Shown in pieces: positions 37,085 through 46,925 of a stretch of 64,000 nt of DNA; positions within the stretch are counted from its first letter, which is position 1; each line of letters begins with the position of its first letter. The notes beneath the pieces are model-generated. The model was not told where the DNA came from and made no database searches. It saw nothing but the letters and a program-made list of their open reading frames with translations. The stretch is from assembly GCF_001482385.1 (NCBI RefSeq), contig NZ_CP013612.1, forward strand, positions 1,178,001 to 1,242,000, given 5' to 3'. Position numbers and translations under genes: made by a program. Origin of the DNA: Pseudoalteromonas rubra. Lineage in GTDB: Bacteria; Pseudomonadota; Gammaproteobacteria; Enterobacterales; Alteromonadaceae.

Positions 37085-38335
37085 CTAGGCTACAAGTGGC
37101 AGCCTGAGGGTAAAGCGGGCGCCACCCAGCTCAGAATCATCAATCTGGCAATCGGTGTGGTGCCATGACAGTATTTTACTGACGATAGCAAGGCCTAAGC
37201 CAAATCCGCCTGTATCCTTATTACGACTCTTGTCCAGCCTGGAGAACGGCTGGAAGACCTGTTCACGCTTTGATTCAGGAATGCCGGGGCCATCATCCTC
37301 AACCAGAAACACAGCCATATTGTGTTGTCTGCTCAAGGTGATCCGAATGGTGCTTTGACCATATTTATCAGCGTTCTGTAACAGGTTTTGTATGACCCGG
37401 GTTAACTGATGGGGATCGCATTTAACCGGGACATCGCTGACGACGTCGGTCACCAGTTGCTTGCTGCTGGTGCGGGCGAGTTTATCGAGTTGGTCCAGTA
37501 TCAGCGGTGCCAGGTCACATTGCTGCATGTGCAGTTGCTGGTTGGCAAACTCCAATCGCGCATAGCTGAGCATTTCATCAATCAGTACTTCCATTTCGGT
37601 TACGTCTTCTTCCATGGCTGAGACCTGTTCCGGTGCTTTTGGTGCCAGCATTGCCAGGGCAAATTTTAACCGTGCCAATGGGGTTCTCAGTTCATGGGAG
37701 ACAGCATTGACCAGCTGTTTTTGATTGCTCATCAGGCTTGCCGTTTTCAACGCCATTCTTTCAATTTGCTGAGTCAATGTGTATATGGCTGAAAACCTGG
37801 ATCTGGTGGGGGTCAGGTCGAGCGAGCCTGATGCAAGCTTCTCAGATGTACGCTTGAGTTGTACCAGGTCAATCCAAAGTGGCCTTAACCAGATGACCAG
37901 CAGCAGGGCCAGCAAGGAATATGAGAGCAATTTAATGGTGTATTGCTTCACTTTGGCTGACTTGGCAGGGGCAAATGGGCCAAGCTGAACGACAGAGGTA
38001 CTGTTGTTAACCACAAAAAGCAGCAGGGCATTACCTTTATCGTCAAAGGAGGTGATTATCTCGCCCTGTTTAAGTGCCGCCAGCTGTTCGGGTAACCAAG
38101 CGACATCTTCGTATGGAAATACGGTCAGCTGCGGCTGTGCTTGGAGGTAGGAATCAAGCTCGTCTTTCTGCAGGTAGCTCAGTGCCTGCTGATAGTTTTT
38201 AGCAACCTGAGTCGCGTGACGTAAATCATCGGGCGCTTGTTCCACCCAGTTTCGCCATATCGCCTCGCTGCCCAGGTTAATTGCAATAATACTGGCAAAT
38301 ACCACAATATAGAGGCTGACAAGTAAACGCAGCAT
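37085..38335 (-). CDS. rstB: Sensor histidine kinase RstB
   Basis: This 416-residue kinase has two transmembrane helices (about 5-25 and 130-155) around a periplasmic sensor of about 105 residues, then HAMP. The H-box is NAVSHELRTPLARLKFALAM. The ATPase domain has QNLLQNADKYG, DDGPGIPESKREQVFQPF and GFGLGLAIVSKI. It pairs with rstA, 6 bp upstream, and sits in the mipA-DUF3019-rstA-rstB order seen in several marine gammaproteobacteria. Confidence 0.88.
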   Translation of the reverse strand: MLRLLVSLYIVVFASIIAINLGSEAIWRNWVEQAPDDLRHATQVAKNYQQALSYLQKDELDSYLQAQPQLTVFPYEDVAWLPEQLAALKQGEIITSFDDKGNALLLFVVNNSTSVVQLGPFAPAKSAKVKQYTIKLLSYSLLALLLVIWLRPLWIDLVQLKRTSEKLASGSLDLTPTRSRFSAIYTLTQQIERMALKTASLMSNQKQLVNAVSHELRTPLARLKFALAMLAPKAPEQVSAMEEDVTEMEVLIDEMLSYARLEFANQQLHMQQCDLAPLILDQLDKLARTSSKQLVTDVVSDVPVKCDPHQLTRVIQNLLQNADKYGQSTIRITLSRQHNMAVFLVEDDGPGIPESKREQVFQPFSRLDKSRNKDTGGFGLGLAIVSKILSWHHTDCQIDDSELGGARFTLRLPLVA

Positions 38336-38341
38336 CGCGCC

Positions 38342-39031
38342 TCAGTCCCAGGCTGATTTAGAGCACAAGTATCCTTTACCCCAAACTGTGATTAATCGGT
38401 AGGGTTGTTCCAGGTTGTCATTGAGTTTTTTGCGCAGTCGGGAGATCCGGACGTCGACGCTGCGGTCCAGCCCATCATACGGTCGGCCAACGACCTGGTT
38501 ATATATGTGCTCCCGGCTGAGTGTATCACCGGCGTTTCGGGCCAGTTCCCAAAGCAAATCAAATTCATAACTTGTCAGTTCGACTTCCTGTTCACTCAGG
38601 TAGGTTTTACGCGCGGCTTTATCGATCCGCAACTGGCCCAGCGTGAGTTGATCTGTACTGTCAGTTTGTTTACCCTGGCGACGCAAGAGTGCATTGAGTC
38701 TGGCGAGTAAAACATAGGGCTCAACTGGCTTGATAACATAGTCATCGGCACCAATTTCAAGACCTCTGACATGGTCAAAGTCACTGTCTTTAGCAGTCAG
38801 AAATAGCACCGGCCCTGAGTAGTCTGGTCTGATCCGGCGGCATATTTCGAAGCCATCCAGGTTGGGCAGCATAATATCCAGGATCACCACATCGGGTTGC
38901 TCTCTGATGATTTTCTCTGGCGCGAGCGCCCCATCGTGTATCAGGGTTACATCATAATTATTACTTTGCAAAAACTGTCCGGTGAGCTGAGCCAGTCTCT
39001 CATCATCTTCTACCAGTATGACTTTGGTCAT
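38342..39031 (-). CDS. rstA: Response regulator RstA
   Basis: This 229-residue OmpR-type regulator starts at the ATG at 39031, which shares one base with the preceding stop; a TTG 15 bp upstream is unlikely. The receiver has VEDDERL, DVVILDIMLPNLDG and VIKPVEP. The winged helix has RPYDGLDRSVDVRISRLRKK and ends in GKGYLCSKSAWD, closely matching the RstA C-terminus. Confidence 0.9.
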   Translation of the reverse strand: MTKVILVEDDERLAQLTGQFLQSNNYDVTLIHDGALAPEKIIREQPDVVILDIMLPNLDGFEICRRIRPDYSGPVLFLTAKDSDFDHVRGLEIGADDYVIKPVEPYVLLARLNALLRRQGKQTDSTDQLTLGQLRIDKAARKTYLSEQEVELTSYEFDLLWELARNAGDTLSREHIYNQVVGRPYDGLDRSVDVRISRLRKKLNDNLEQPYRLITVWGKGYLCSKSAWD

Positions 39032-39429
39032 TAAAATAAACTCCAATCTGTTTTAAGTTTCCTGCGATACTTAGTGCTGACAACAGCATTGACTTTGACG
39101 GTCTTTTTGGCAAGCGTATTTTGCTGTGTATCCCGCAAACTGAATTCCATGTTTTGTGCCAGCTTGACGGCCAGCTTGGCTGTGCCTTTGTTGCTACTTT
39201 CCCAGCAATGCAAGCGAGCGTTTGCCTGATATAGGCAAAGGTTTTCCTGTACAGCATGATGCCAGTTAACCCGTATGGTCATCTGGCAGGTTTGTCCTTG
39301 TGTTTTTACCATACAGACCAGTGGCTTTATCTCGAACAGCGGAGGAGGCTCTGAGGCGGCTTGCACCGAAAACGTGCACCACACCAATGCACCAACCGAC
39401 AGGCCGTACGAGGCGCAGTTAAAACGCAT
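39031..39429 (-). CDS. DUF3019 secreted protein
   Basis: This 132-residue protein starts at the ATG at 39429 with GGAGG upstream; a longer frame only overlaps mipA. The signal peptide ends FSVQAAS. The mature part has four Cys residues, two in CMVKTQGQTCQ and then LCLYQ and HCWESS, typical of DUF3019, a small family found between mipA and an rstAB pair. It overlaps mipA by 11 bp and rstA by 1 bp, so the four genes are an operon. Function unknown; it may be an envelope accessory or signal protein. Confidence 0.85.
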   Translation of the reverse strand: MRFNCASYGLSVGALVWCTFSVQAASEPPPLFEIKPLVCMVKTQGQTCQMTIRVNWHHAVQENLCLYQANARLHCWESSNKGTAKLAVKLAQNMEFSLRDTQQNTLAKKTVKVNAVVSTKYRRKLKTDWSLF

Positions 39430-40411
39430 ACAAGCCTCCAATGAAGACTGAGGTTGTATAGTCTTCATCAACAATAGGGCTGTTTGCGATACTTGAGCCA
39501 AGCCATTGGTGCTTTGCGGTGAATTTAAATTGCCAGCTGTCGCTCAGTTTGTGGTTGTATGCGACGCCAATGTAAGGGTTGAAAGTGCTGTCCACTTGGT
39601 AACGAAAGTGGCTAAGTTCGGTATCTCTTTCAGTAATACCGTAATAATAACTTCCTAACTTTGCGTCTTTGTAATCGACGCCCACTTTAAATTGAAGCTG
39701 AGCATACTTAGGGTCGCCGAACGGCAGCTTGTAGCTATATCCCACTGAGCCGTGAAACCCTTTATAAATCCCCCGTACATCGTGAAGTAATTTTACTGTC
39801 AGCTTTTGTTGTTCGGAGATGTACCAGTGCGCCAATATACCGCTGTCGATCGCCCATTTTCGTTTTGCTAGATCGTCGAAGGTTAACGAAGGCTGTTGAG
39901 TCAGTTTTGGGTCTTGTTCTACGTCGGTGACCGGGACTTGTACGCTGACTTTATTGGGCGGATTGACGCTGTCTCCCCCATCTGCATCAGCACCATTGTC
40001 ACCGGAATTGACATCGATTTGGGGTAAGTTAACCCGTTCACTGATGTCCGGGGAAAGTGTATTTGAGCGCAACAAGGTACCAGGCCGGGAGCGGCTAAAG
40101 AAAGCCTGTTCAGAATTGAGTTCAGCAATCCAGCTGACATCAAATGCACGATGGTCAAAAAAAGTGTAACCGATAGCGGTGTTATCGAGAAAGAACCGGT
40201 CGCTGTAATAGCGCACATAAGGTAATACGACCAGAGGAGAGTGATCGCTATCTTTCAAAGGGTTAGTTGCAACACCTGCCCCGAGTGCAATGGAAACCTC
40301 CCATTGTGATACCTCAATGCAGTTTTCGGGGTGAGTGTCACAGTTGGCCAAAGCCGTACCGCTAAACAACACAGAGCCAATCACACCTGACAGACGTTTC
40401 ACTTTTTTCAC
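39419..40411 (-). CDS. mipA: MipA/OmpV-family outer-membrane protein
   Basis: This 330-residue outer-membrane beta-barrel has a signal peptide ending TALA. It starts with WEVSIALGAGVATNPLKDSD and LPYVRYYSDRFFLDNTAIGY, the usual MipA opening, and ends in an aromatic strand (FIGGLYAF). An insert around 120-170 is rich in Asp, Asn and Pro. MipA proteins bind lytic transglycosylase and murein synthase, or act as small porins. It is the first gene of the operon with DUF3019 and rstAB. Confidence 0.88.
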   Translation of the reverse strand: MKKVKRLSGVIGSVLFSGTALANCDTHPENCIEVSQWEVSIALGAGVATNPLKDSDHSPLVVLPYVRYYSDRFFLDNTAIGYTFFDHRAFDVSWIAELNSEQAFFSRSRPGTLLRSNTLSPDISERVNLPQIDVNSGDNGADADGGDSVNPPNKVSVQVPVTDVEQDPKLTQQPSLTFDDLAKRKWAIDSGILAHWYISEQQKLTVKLLHDVRGIYKGFHGSVGYSYKLPFGDPKYAQLQFKVGVDYKDAKLGSYYYGITERDTELSHFRYQVDSTFNPYIGVAYNHKLSDSWQFKFTAKHQWLGSSIANSPIVDEDYTTSVFIGGLYAF

Positions 40412-40564
40412 CCACTCCTTATTCAGAACAACTGTACTTTACCAATAAAATTACCAATTACCAGAAAGAGTTACATTAAATAACATTTCAAACCGCAGTA
40501 GTAACAGCAACTCTTTGGCATTCGAGTAAGGTTATGTACATACTTAATCCCAAGGAGACAGCCA

Positions 40565-42643
40565 ATGTTATATTCTACCCAGCAAAAGTTATGTGCTGCT
40601 GCGCTTACTTTAGCGCTGCTCAGTGCATGTGGCGGAGGGAGTGATAGTAATACTTCCACCCCTGATCCAGGCAATGGGGGGACTCAACCCCCACCCAACA
40701 AAGTGCCTGATTTGTCTACCGGCGAGGCCAGTGCTAAAAAGTTGCGCAAAGCACATGCGTCAGACTTTTCGACTTACCTTAAAAATGGTGTTTACCTGGC
40801 TCAAGGTACGACAACAAACCAGGATAGCGGCGAGCAGGTCAATTCGCCAGTCGCGGATGCTGCAACACCAAAGTATTCGACCACTAATGTTCAGGAACAA
40901 GCGGTTGACGAAAGTGACAGAATTAAATATGACGGTACACATTTGTTTATTGCAAATACGGCTGATTTTCAGGCCACTGAAGGAGAGCATAAACAGTCTG
41001 TGCGGATCTTAAAACGCGAAGAAAGTGGTGAGTTAGGGTCATCCAGTACTTTAGTGACCAGTACAGATTACTACGCTCGGCAGCAACTATACTTACAAGA
41101 GGATAGCCTCGCTGTGGTACTGAGTAATGACAAATTCGGTTTTTTCATTGAGCCTGCTGTAGTATCGGATGCCCTGGATACATACATGCCTTATTCATAC
41201 GTGCGCGATTTTGCTCTGACGCTGGTCGATGTCAAAGACCCTTCGCAGGGAAATATCACGCACCAGCTCCGTTTTGACGGTGAATTGATAGATTCTCGTG
41301 TTATTGGTGATTCACTCTATCTGATCAGTGAGTTTTCTGCGAGTTTTGACGGATTTGCGCAAGAAGGCGAGGATCTGGATTTAGCGAATTATCAAAAAAT
41401 CACCGGGACTGACATCGCTGAGTTATTGCCTAAAGTGACGGATCTTAAAGCTGGTACTGAGCGGCCCCTGGTTGACCCAACGACCTGTTATATGCCAGAT
41501 GAAGCAACAGAGCTGAATGGTTATCACCGCATTACCTCTGTGACTCGTGTGTCGCTGAGCGATCCGGATTCGCTAACGACAACTTGTATAGCCAGCCGTA
41601 CTGAGGGGATTTACATGTCTCAGAATAATGTGTATCTCTATGGCTATTACTATGAGCCTGAAGAAGTCACATTTGATGACTCTATACAGACAGTGATCCA
41701 CCAGTTTAACTTGGCAGAAGGTGCTGTAAATTATGCTGCTTCGGGCAAAGTGGCAGGGCGTTTAGGCAGCAGTAATCTCAACCTGAGATTCAGTGAGCAT
41801 GAAGGGGTCCTGCGTATAGTGACGTCACGCTTTACGGAAGTAAACGGTATACTGCATAAGCTCTATTTGCTGGAAAACACAGGTGACGAGCTTGCGGTGA
41901 TCAGCCAACTACCAAATGAAACACGCACTACGCCGATCGGAAAAGTGTCTGAAAATGGCCTGGTCGAAGAAGATATCTATGCTGTGCGCTTTTTCGGTGA
42001 CAAAGCTTACATAGTGACCTTTCGTCGGATTGATCCTTTGTATGTGCTCGATTTAGCAAACAAAAATGACCCTAAAATCACGGGAGCATTAGAAATTCCT
42101 GGCTATTCGGCATACCTCCACCCGGTGTCGGAAGACTTACTCATCGGCATTGGCCAAAATGTTCAGAACTGGTTTTTGGACGGGCCTTTAGAAGTTGATG
42201 ATGAAGTCGGTGCCAAAGTGAGCTTGTTTGATGTCAGTGACATTAGCGCGCCGTCACTGGTTGACGAAAAAGTGTTTAGTGGTGGGTTTAGCCCGGTTGA
42301 GTTTGACTATCACGCTTTTAGTTACCTAAAACACAGTGATCAGGTGTTTAGAATGACCTTGCCTGTGGAAAGCTGGCTTACAGAGAGTGAAAGTGACAAC
42401 ACTGTAAACTGGTACAAGCGCAACGAACTGGCCGCATTTGAAGTACATACAGGCGAAACGCCTAAGCTACAGTATATGGGCAGCAGTGTGCCGCAGCAGC
42501 AACCCGACGTTGAAGTATCCCCGTATATCTGGGCAGGTGATGATCGGGGTGTTCTGCATGGCGATCATATTTACTATGTGCACGGCAATTTTGTTTGGTC
42601 TAGCCTGTGGCAAACACCACAGAACACCACCGGACCATTCTGA
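40565..42643 (+). CDS. Beta-propeller domain lipoprotein
   Basis: This 692-residue protein has a lipoprotein signal (LALLSACGGGSDS) and a Pro/Asn linker, then the Beta_propel domain: YSTTNVQEQAVDESDRIKYD, LFIANTAD and repeated propeller strands through IYAVRFFGDKAYIVTFRRID and YLHPVSEDLLIGIGQN. Length fits the family. Members are secreted or membrane-bound and often co-occur with proteolytic functions, but the role is not established. AAGGAG precedes the ATG. It is divergent from mipA. Confidence 0.85.
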   Translation: MLYSTQQKLCAAALTLALLSACGGGSDSNTSTPDPGNGGTQPPPNKVPDLSTGEASAKKLRKAHASDFSTYLKNGVYLAQGTTTNQDSGEQVNSPVADAATPKYSTTNVQEQAVDESDRIKYDGTHLFIANTADFQATEGEHKQSVRILKREESGELGSSSTLVTSTDYYARQQLYLQEDSLAVVLSNDKFGFFIEPAVVSDALDTYMPYSYVRDFALTLVDVKDPSQGNITHQLRFDGELIDSRVIGDSLYLISEFSASFDGFAQEGEDLDLANYQKITGTDIAELLPKVTDLKAGTERPLVDPTTCYMPDEATELNGYHRITSVTRVSLSDPDSLTTTCIASRTEGIYMSQNNVYLYGYYYEPEEVTFDDSIQTVIHQFNLAEGAVNYAASGKVAGRLGSSNLNLRFSEHEGVLRIVTSRFTEVNGILHKLYLLENTGDELAVISQLPNETRTTPIGKVSENGLVEEDIYAVRFFGDKAYIVTFRRIDPLYVLDLANKNDPKITGALEIPGYSAYLHPVSEDLLIGIGQNVQNWFLDGPLEVDDEVGAKVSLFDVSDISAPSLVDEKVFSGGFSPVEFDYHAFSYLKHSDQVFRMTLPVESWLTESESDNTVNWYKRNELAAFEVHTGETPKLQYMGSSVPQQQPDVEVSPYIWAGDDRGVLHGDHIYYVHGNFVWSSLWQTPQNTTGPF

Positions 42644-42660
42644 CTTGATTGATAAAAATG

Positions 42661-42697
42661 ATGCAGCTGGTTTATGTTAGGCCGGCTGCATTGTTGT
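42661..42697 (+). terminator. Possible terminator after the beta-propeller gene
   Basis: Inverted arms ATGCAGC/GCTGCAT (7 bp, loop 17) are followed by a loosely T-rich stretch between two convergent genes. The loop is large, so the call is modest. Confidence 0.4.
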
Positions 42698-42699
42698 AT

Positions 42700-43221
42700 T
42701 TAGCGTGATGCAATTAAGCCCAGCTTTTGGTCGTGACACCATTGACCACCGATAATGTAGTTGTCTTTAAGTGTGCCTTCATGATCAAACCCCAGGCCGG
42801 TTAGTAAGTTAAATGACGCCTCGTTTCCTTCGGTGACGGTTGCTGTCAGTTTGTGATAGCCGCATTGGTTAAAGGCAAAGTCGATAATGGCGCGGGTCGA
42901 CTCTTTTGCATAACCCTTGCCCTGATGTTCCGGGGCTAGCATAAACCCAAGCTCAGCTTGCTGATAGGGTGCCCAGTTGGATAAGAAGCCATGAAGTCCG
43001 ACAGGATTACCGGTTTCTCGCTCTTCAATCACTAATGTTAGCCACTCCTCGCTGTCTTTTTGCCAGTCGATAAGCCGGCGGTCAAATTGCGCACGGATTT
43101 CATTTTGCTCAGACAGGTCGCGGATAAAGCGCATCACCTGAGGGATCTGATGCAGGCGCAAAAAAAATGACCAGTCTGAAGGTGTTAATGGTCGCAGCAT
43201 CAGGCGGGAAGTGGTAATCAT
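42700..43221 (-). CDS. GNAT N-acetyltransferase, RimJ/RimL type
   Basis: This 173-residue GNAT has SRLMLRPLTPSDWSFF at the start, ELGFMLAPEHQGKGYAKEST (acetyl-CoA-binding loop Q-x-x-G-x-G/A) and ATVTEGNEASFNLLTGLGF. It transfers acetyl to an amino group of an unknown substrate. Length is typical. It lies upstream of nothing coupled: 25 bp downstream of pxpA on the same strand. Confidence 0.88.
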   Translation of the reverse strand: MITTSRLMLRPLTPSDWSFFLRLHQIPQVMRFIRDLSEQNEIRAQFDRRLIDWQKDSEEWLTLVIEERETGNPVGLHGFLSNWAPYQQAELGFMLAPEHQGKGYAKESTRAIIDFAFNQCGYHKLTATVTEGNEASFNLLTGLGFDHEGTLKDNYIIGGQWCHDQKLGLIASR

Positions 43222-43246
43222 TGTATAGTCCTTTTATTGTTTGATG

Positions 43247-43978
43247 TTATTGGGTTTGGAGTAATTTTCTGATAGTGACGATTTGATTAATGCTATCCAT
43301 GTTGTCGCCATGCACACAGAGGGTGTCTGCTTTGAGTGGCAATGCCTGACCACTTGCCGTAGTAACTGTGCCATGAGTCAGCAGCTGTTTTACCTGTGCC
43401 AGTACGTTTGCTTCGTCGTGAACCGCATTGGGTTGAGTCCGTGGGCTGAGTTGCCCTTGGTCTGTGTAAAGCCTGTCAGCAAAGGCTTCAAATAGTAACT
43501 CTACTCCAAATTTCTCCGCAAGGCTTGTATGGTGTGCTTGCTCGGCCGTTGCCAGCAGCATTAGTTTGAGCTTAGCTGGGTACTCGGAGAGTGTTTTGAG
43601 TACTTGAAGAAGTATCGCTTCGTCACGCATCATGTCGTTATACAAGGCACCATGGGGTTTCACATAGCGCAATGTCATACCCTGTACCTGGGCCATCCCT
43701 TCCAGCGCCGCGATCTGGTAATGCAGTGTGTTGCGCAGATCAGTTTCACTCAAGTTCATAGAACGACGTCCGAACCCTTGCAGATCGGGGTAGCCTGGGT
43801 GGGCACCAATACCGACATTATGCGCTTTGGCCAGTGCGAGTGTGTTTGCCATTACAGTCGGGTCGCCCGCGTGAAAGCCGCAGGCAATGTTGGCCAGATC
43901 AATGTGCGGCATAACATGGTTGTCCAGTCCCATTTTCCAGGCACCGTAGCTTTCTCCCAGATCGCAATTTAGCAGCAT
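43247..43978 (-). CDS. pxpA: 5-oxoprolinase subunit A (LamB/YcsF family)
   Basis: This 243-residue protein has LLNCDLGESYGAWKMG, IDLANIACGFHAGDP and YVKPHGALYNDMM, the hallmarks of PxpA, plus CVHGDN near the end. PxpA works with PxpB and PxpC to open 5-oxoproline (pyroglutamate) using ATP. The B and C genes are not in this neighbourhood; the next gene upstream is a YcsI-family gene instead, as in the Bacillus ycs region. Confidence 0.92.
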   Translation of the reverse strand: MLLNCDLGESYGAWKMGLDNHVMPHIDLANIACGFHAGDPTVMANTLALAKAHNVGIGAHPGYPDLQGFGRRSMNLSETDLRNTLHYQIAALEGMAQVQGMTLRYVKPHGALYNDMMRDEAILLQVLKTLSEYPAKLKLMLLATAEQAHHTSLAEKFGVELLFEAFADRLYTDQGQLSPRTQPNAVHDEANVLAQVKQLLTHGTVTTASGQALPLKADTLCVHGDNMDSINQIVTIRKLLQTQ

Positions 43979-44097
43979 AGAATACTCTTATGTAGGGTTT
44001 TTCCAGACCTTAACATGGATTGCTGCGTCAGGGTTAGGGCTTCGCGTCCAATCAAGTTCACGTCTTCGGATCATAGCTACAAAACCAGGCTGGTGTG

Positions 44098-44895
44098 TCA
44101 GCTGATAACCAGGTTTAAATCGGCTTTGTCCGTAACCAACAGATGTTGCGGGCTGTTGATAATGCATAGTTCAGGGGCTGCCCGGGTAATTGCAAGGTGG
44201 GCAGTGAGGCTGGTTGTCCAGAAAACGGGGAGTTTATCGCTGGCTACGGGAAGCGGCTCACCAAAGTTTGGTTTATTCAGGTTGCTAATGCCTATTTCGC
44301 TTGCTTCACCGAAGTGCAGCGGGATGCCATGTGGTACTCGGCTGACAGAGCCTGCCTGAATGGCTTTGATCAACTCTGGTTTACTCATTGGGCGCATGCA
44401 AACTACTTTATTGCCACTAAATGGCCCGACCTGATTGCTCTCTATATTGCTGATATACATAGGTAAGGAGTGTGTTGGATTCGCCAGCGGGCTGGAGATG
44501 CCGAAGGAGTTGAGCACGGTATCAAAGGCCAGGTAACTGGCCAGTGCAAAAGTCACCAGATCGTCTCGCCATAGCTGTTTGATATCCGACACTTCCTCAG
44601 TAAGCTGGCCGTGTTTTAGGATCCGATAGCGCGGAATATCAGTACGAATATCAATGTCCTGACCTAACTGGTCGAGATGATAACACCCTGGTGAGATACT
44701 GCTTGCTAATAATGGGCAGCAGTCAGCATTGTGATGACAGTAAGTCATAAATTTAAACGCATAGGCTTCAGGCAGGATCAACACATTACATTGGGCGAAG
44801 CCGGGAACAAAGCCGTTAGTGGGGCCGGAATAGTCTCCGGCCCGGATCATGGCGCGAATAGCGTTAGGTGCAGTGAGTGATGCCTTTGGGTCCAT
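44098..44895 (-). CDS. YcsI/DUF1445-family putative hydro-lyase
   Basis: This 265-residue protein starts at the ATG at 44895, which has AGGA 7 bp upstream; an ATG 12 bp earlier is possible. It has GPTNGFVPGFAQCNVLILPE, FMTYCHHNADCCPLL and VVCMRPMSKPELIKAIQ followed by RVPHGIPLHFG, the conserved blocks of DUF1445. The family includes a D-glutamate cyclase in animals, which makes 5-oxo-D-proline. That fits a role next to pxpA in oxoproline or D-glutamate metabolism, although this is inference. Confidence 0.85.
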   Translation of the reverse strand: MDPKASLTAPNAIRAMIRAGDYSGPTNGFVPGFAQCNVLILPEAYAFKFMTYCHHNADCCPLLASSISPGCYHLDQLGQDIDIRTDIPRYRILKHGQLTEEVSDIKQLWRDDLVTFALASYLAFDTVLNSFGISSPLANPTHSLPMYISNIESNQVGPFSGNKVVCMRPMSKPELIKAIQAGSVSRVPHGIPLHFGEASEIGISNLNKPNFGEPLPVASDKLPVFWTTSLTAHLAITRAAPELCIINSPQHLLVTDKADLNLVIS

Positions 44896-44960
44896 ACATG
44901 TCCTCATCAGGTAACAGGCTGATTAAACAACATCTCATTCAATATTATAGGCAGCTAAGA

Positions 44961-46787
44961 TTAATCTGCCTGTTTGTCTATGGTAACGGGGAGCGTTCCT
45001 GTGGCTTTTTCATGACCTAAAATGACTTTGGCAAGTGCGGTATACGCCGGTCCGCTGACTTCATAGGCGGTTTCAATGTCGACATTGTAGGCGTAACTTG
45101 CCAGTACAGCCTGGCTGTATGGGGCAAACTGGGTGATTTCGTAAGGAGCGCGCAAACTGATGAATACAGTTGGTTTATGCTGAGATTGAGCAAACCGCAA
45201 TAAATCTTGCAGTGCATTAGGCTGGGCTTTGGTTGCCAGAGAAAACTGCGACAAGGTAGCCAGGTCTTCCATGCCCCCTATCTCTACAGCGCTTTGTGCG
45301 GGCGTTGCATGGCCACCAATGACGAAGTCTGCATTTTTTATATCTGCTTCTGCCTGGGCAGGGTTGAATCCTTGCAAACTGGACAGAGTAATCGTGAGCG
45401 GATGAGTTGCATGGGCTAATAAGGCTTGTTTCAGGGCCGTGGCTTTTTGCTTGTCTGGCATAATCACATGAATGCGCTGATTTGCTCGGGGTGCCAGTGG
45501 TAACAGCTGGTCATTTTTCACTTGTGTTATGGCTGCCAGTGCTAATTCAGCCTCCAGCTTACGGTGCTGCGGATTTCCCAGTACAGACTGGGCAATAGCT
45601 GAAGACAGCTGATGCTTTGATACTAAAAAGCGGGCTTTGAGCGTTTGTATTCTCTGGTGAGATGCCCTCAATTCAGAGATGCTCAGCTGTGCTGTGGCTT
45701 GTTGATAAAGCGCATCCATAAATTGTCTGAACGCGCTGATATCATCTGTGCTGCGTATCGCAAAAGGCATCAGGGCAATGTCTACACCCGCAGCAAAGGT
45801 CTCTATGACGGCCTGCTCGGGCTCAAAGAAGTCACTGATCCCGGCCATATCCAGAGCATCTGTGATGGTGACACCCTGATAGCCCAGCTCCTCTCTCAAT
45901 AAGTCATGCATAATTTTTCGTGACATCGTTGCCGGGCGCAGCATTTTTTCATTACGTTTGTTAAGTATGTTTGTATTATCCAGCGCTGGGTACTGGATGT
46001 GCGCCGTCATTATCATACCCGGAGCGTGTTGTTTAATGATGCTGGCAAACGGCGCAATGTCTTGCTGCTGTATCTGTTCCAGGGGATGATTAACACGGGG
46101 TAAGCCGGTGTGGCTGTCGACATTAGTATCACCATGCCCGGGAAAGTGCTTGATGGCAGATATCACTCCCTGTTGCTCGAATGCTTTGACTTGTGCGGCG
46201 CCCAGTTTTGCCACCATGTGTGGGTCTTCGCCAAATGACCTGACATTAATGACCGGGTTATCCGGATTGGCGTTGACATCAACGGTTGGTGCGAAATTGA
46301 CATTGACCCCAAGCACGGACAGCTCTTTACCAATGACTGATGCAACCTCATGTGCATAGTGCGTGCCATGCTGAACATAGCTGGCACCTATGCTCATGTT
46401 GCCTGTGAAGGAGGTGGCCTCAGCGCGATTAATTCTGGCAACCCGACCGCCTTCCTGATCAATGGCGATAAAAGGGGGTTGCTCTGTTGCATTGTGGATC
46501 TGTTGCGTGAGTGCGACTATTTGGTCAATTTCCTGGACATTTTCGGCAAACAGGATCACACCGCCAATCTGATAGTCATGCAGTATCTGTTTAAGCTCCG
46601 GTGGCAGGGTAGTCATAGGCTCCCGACATTTAGCCCCTTTGCCTTGTTGACAAAAGTATCGCAAATCGAGCATGAGCTTTTGGCCGATCAGGGTACGTAA
46701 TTCAGGTGCAGATTGAGCACTGTGGCTTGGGGCTGTGAGGGTCATGAGCAAACCTATTAAGAGTACGCGGAACAAGATATTCGTCAT
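44961..46787 (-). CDS. Exported family GH3 beta-N-acetylglucosaminidase-like enzyme
   Basis: This 608-residue enzyme starts at the ATG at 46787 (the TTG one codon upstream is unlikely) and has a signal peptide ending SHSAQ. The GH3 barrel has IGGVILFAENVQ, AIDQEGGRVARI, VNFAPTVDVNANPDNPVI and the NagZ-type KHFPGHGDTNVDSH with the acid/base His dyad. The nucleophile Asp is in ITDALDM. A GH3 C-terminal domain follows (about 390-608), absent in cytosolic NagZ. It removes GlcNAc from chitin oligomers or peptidoglycan fragments outside the cytoplasm. Confidence 0.88.
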   Translation of the reverse strand: MTNILFRVLLIGLLMTLTAPSHSAQSAPELRTLIGQKLMLDLRYFCQQGKGAKCREPMTTLPPELKQILHDYQIGGVILFAENVQEIDQIVALTQQIHNATEQPPFIAIDQEGGRVARINRAEATSFTGNMSIGASYVQHGTHYAHEVASVIGKELSVLGVNVNFAPTVDVNANPDNPVINVRSFGEDPHMVAKLGAAQVKAFEQQGVISAIKHFPGHGDTNVDSHTGLPRVNHPLEQIQQQDIAPFASIIKQHAPGMIMTAHIQYPALDNTNILNKRNEKMLRPATMSRKIMHDLLREELGYQGVTITDALDMAGISDFFEPEQAVIETFAAGVDIALMPFAIRSTDDISAFRQFMDALYQQATAQLSISELRASHQRIQTLKARFLVSKHQLSSAIAQSVLGNPQHRKLEAELALAAITQVKNDQLLPLAPRANQRIHVIMPDKQKATALKQALLAHATHPLTITLSSLQGFNPAQAEADIKNADFVIGGHATPAQSAVEIGGMEDLATLSQFSLATKAQPNALQDLLRFAQSQHKPTVFISLRAPYEITQFAPYSQAVLASYAYNVDIETAYEVSGPAYTALAKVILGHEKATGTLPVTIDKQAD

Positions 46788-46925
46788 CAATATGTTATTT
46801 TTTCTGGCACTCTAACACGCCTCAGCGCTAATATGGAGCCAATTCAGTTCAATATGTTATCGGTTTTTATCAGGTGTAGGTGAACGCACATTGAATGCCA
46901 AGACAATAATAAAAAGGGAAAGACG

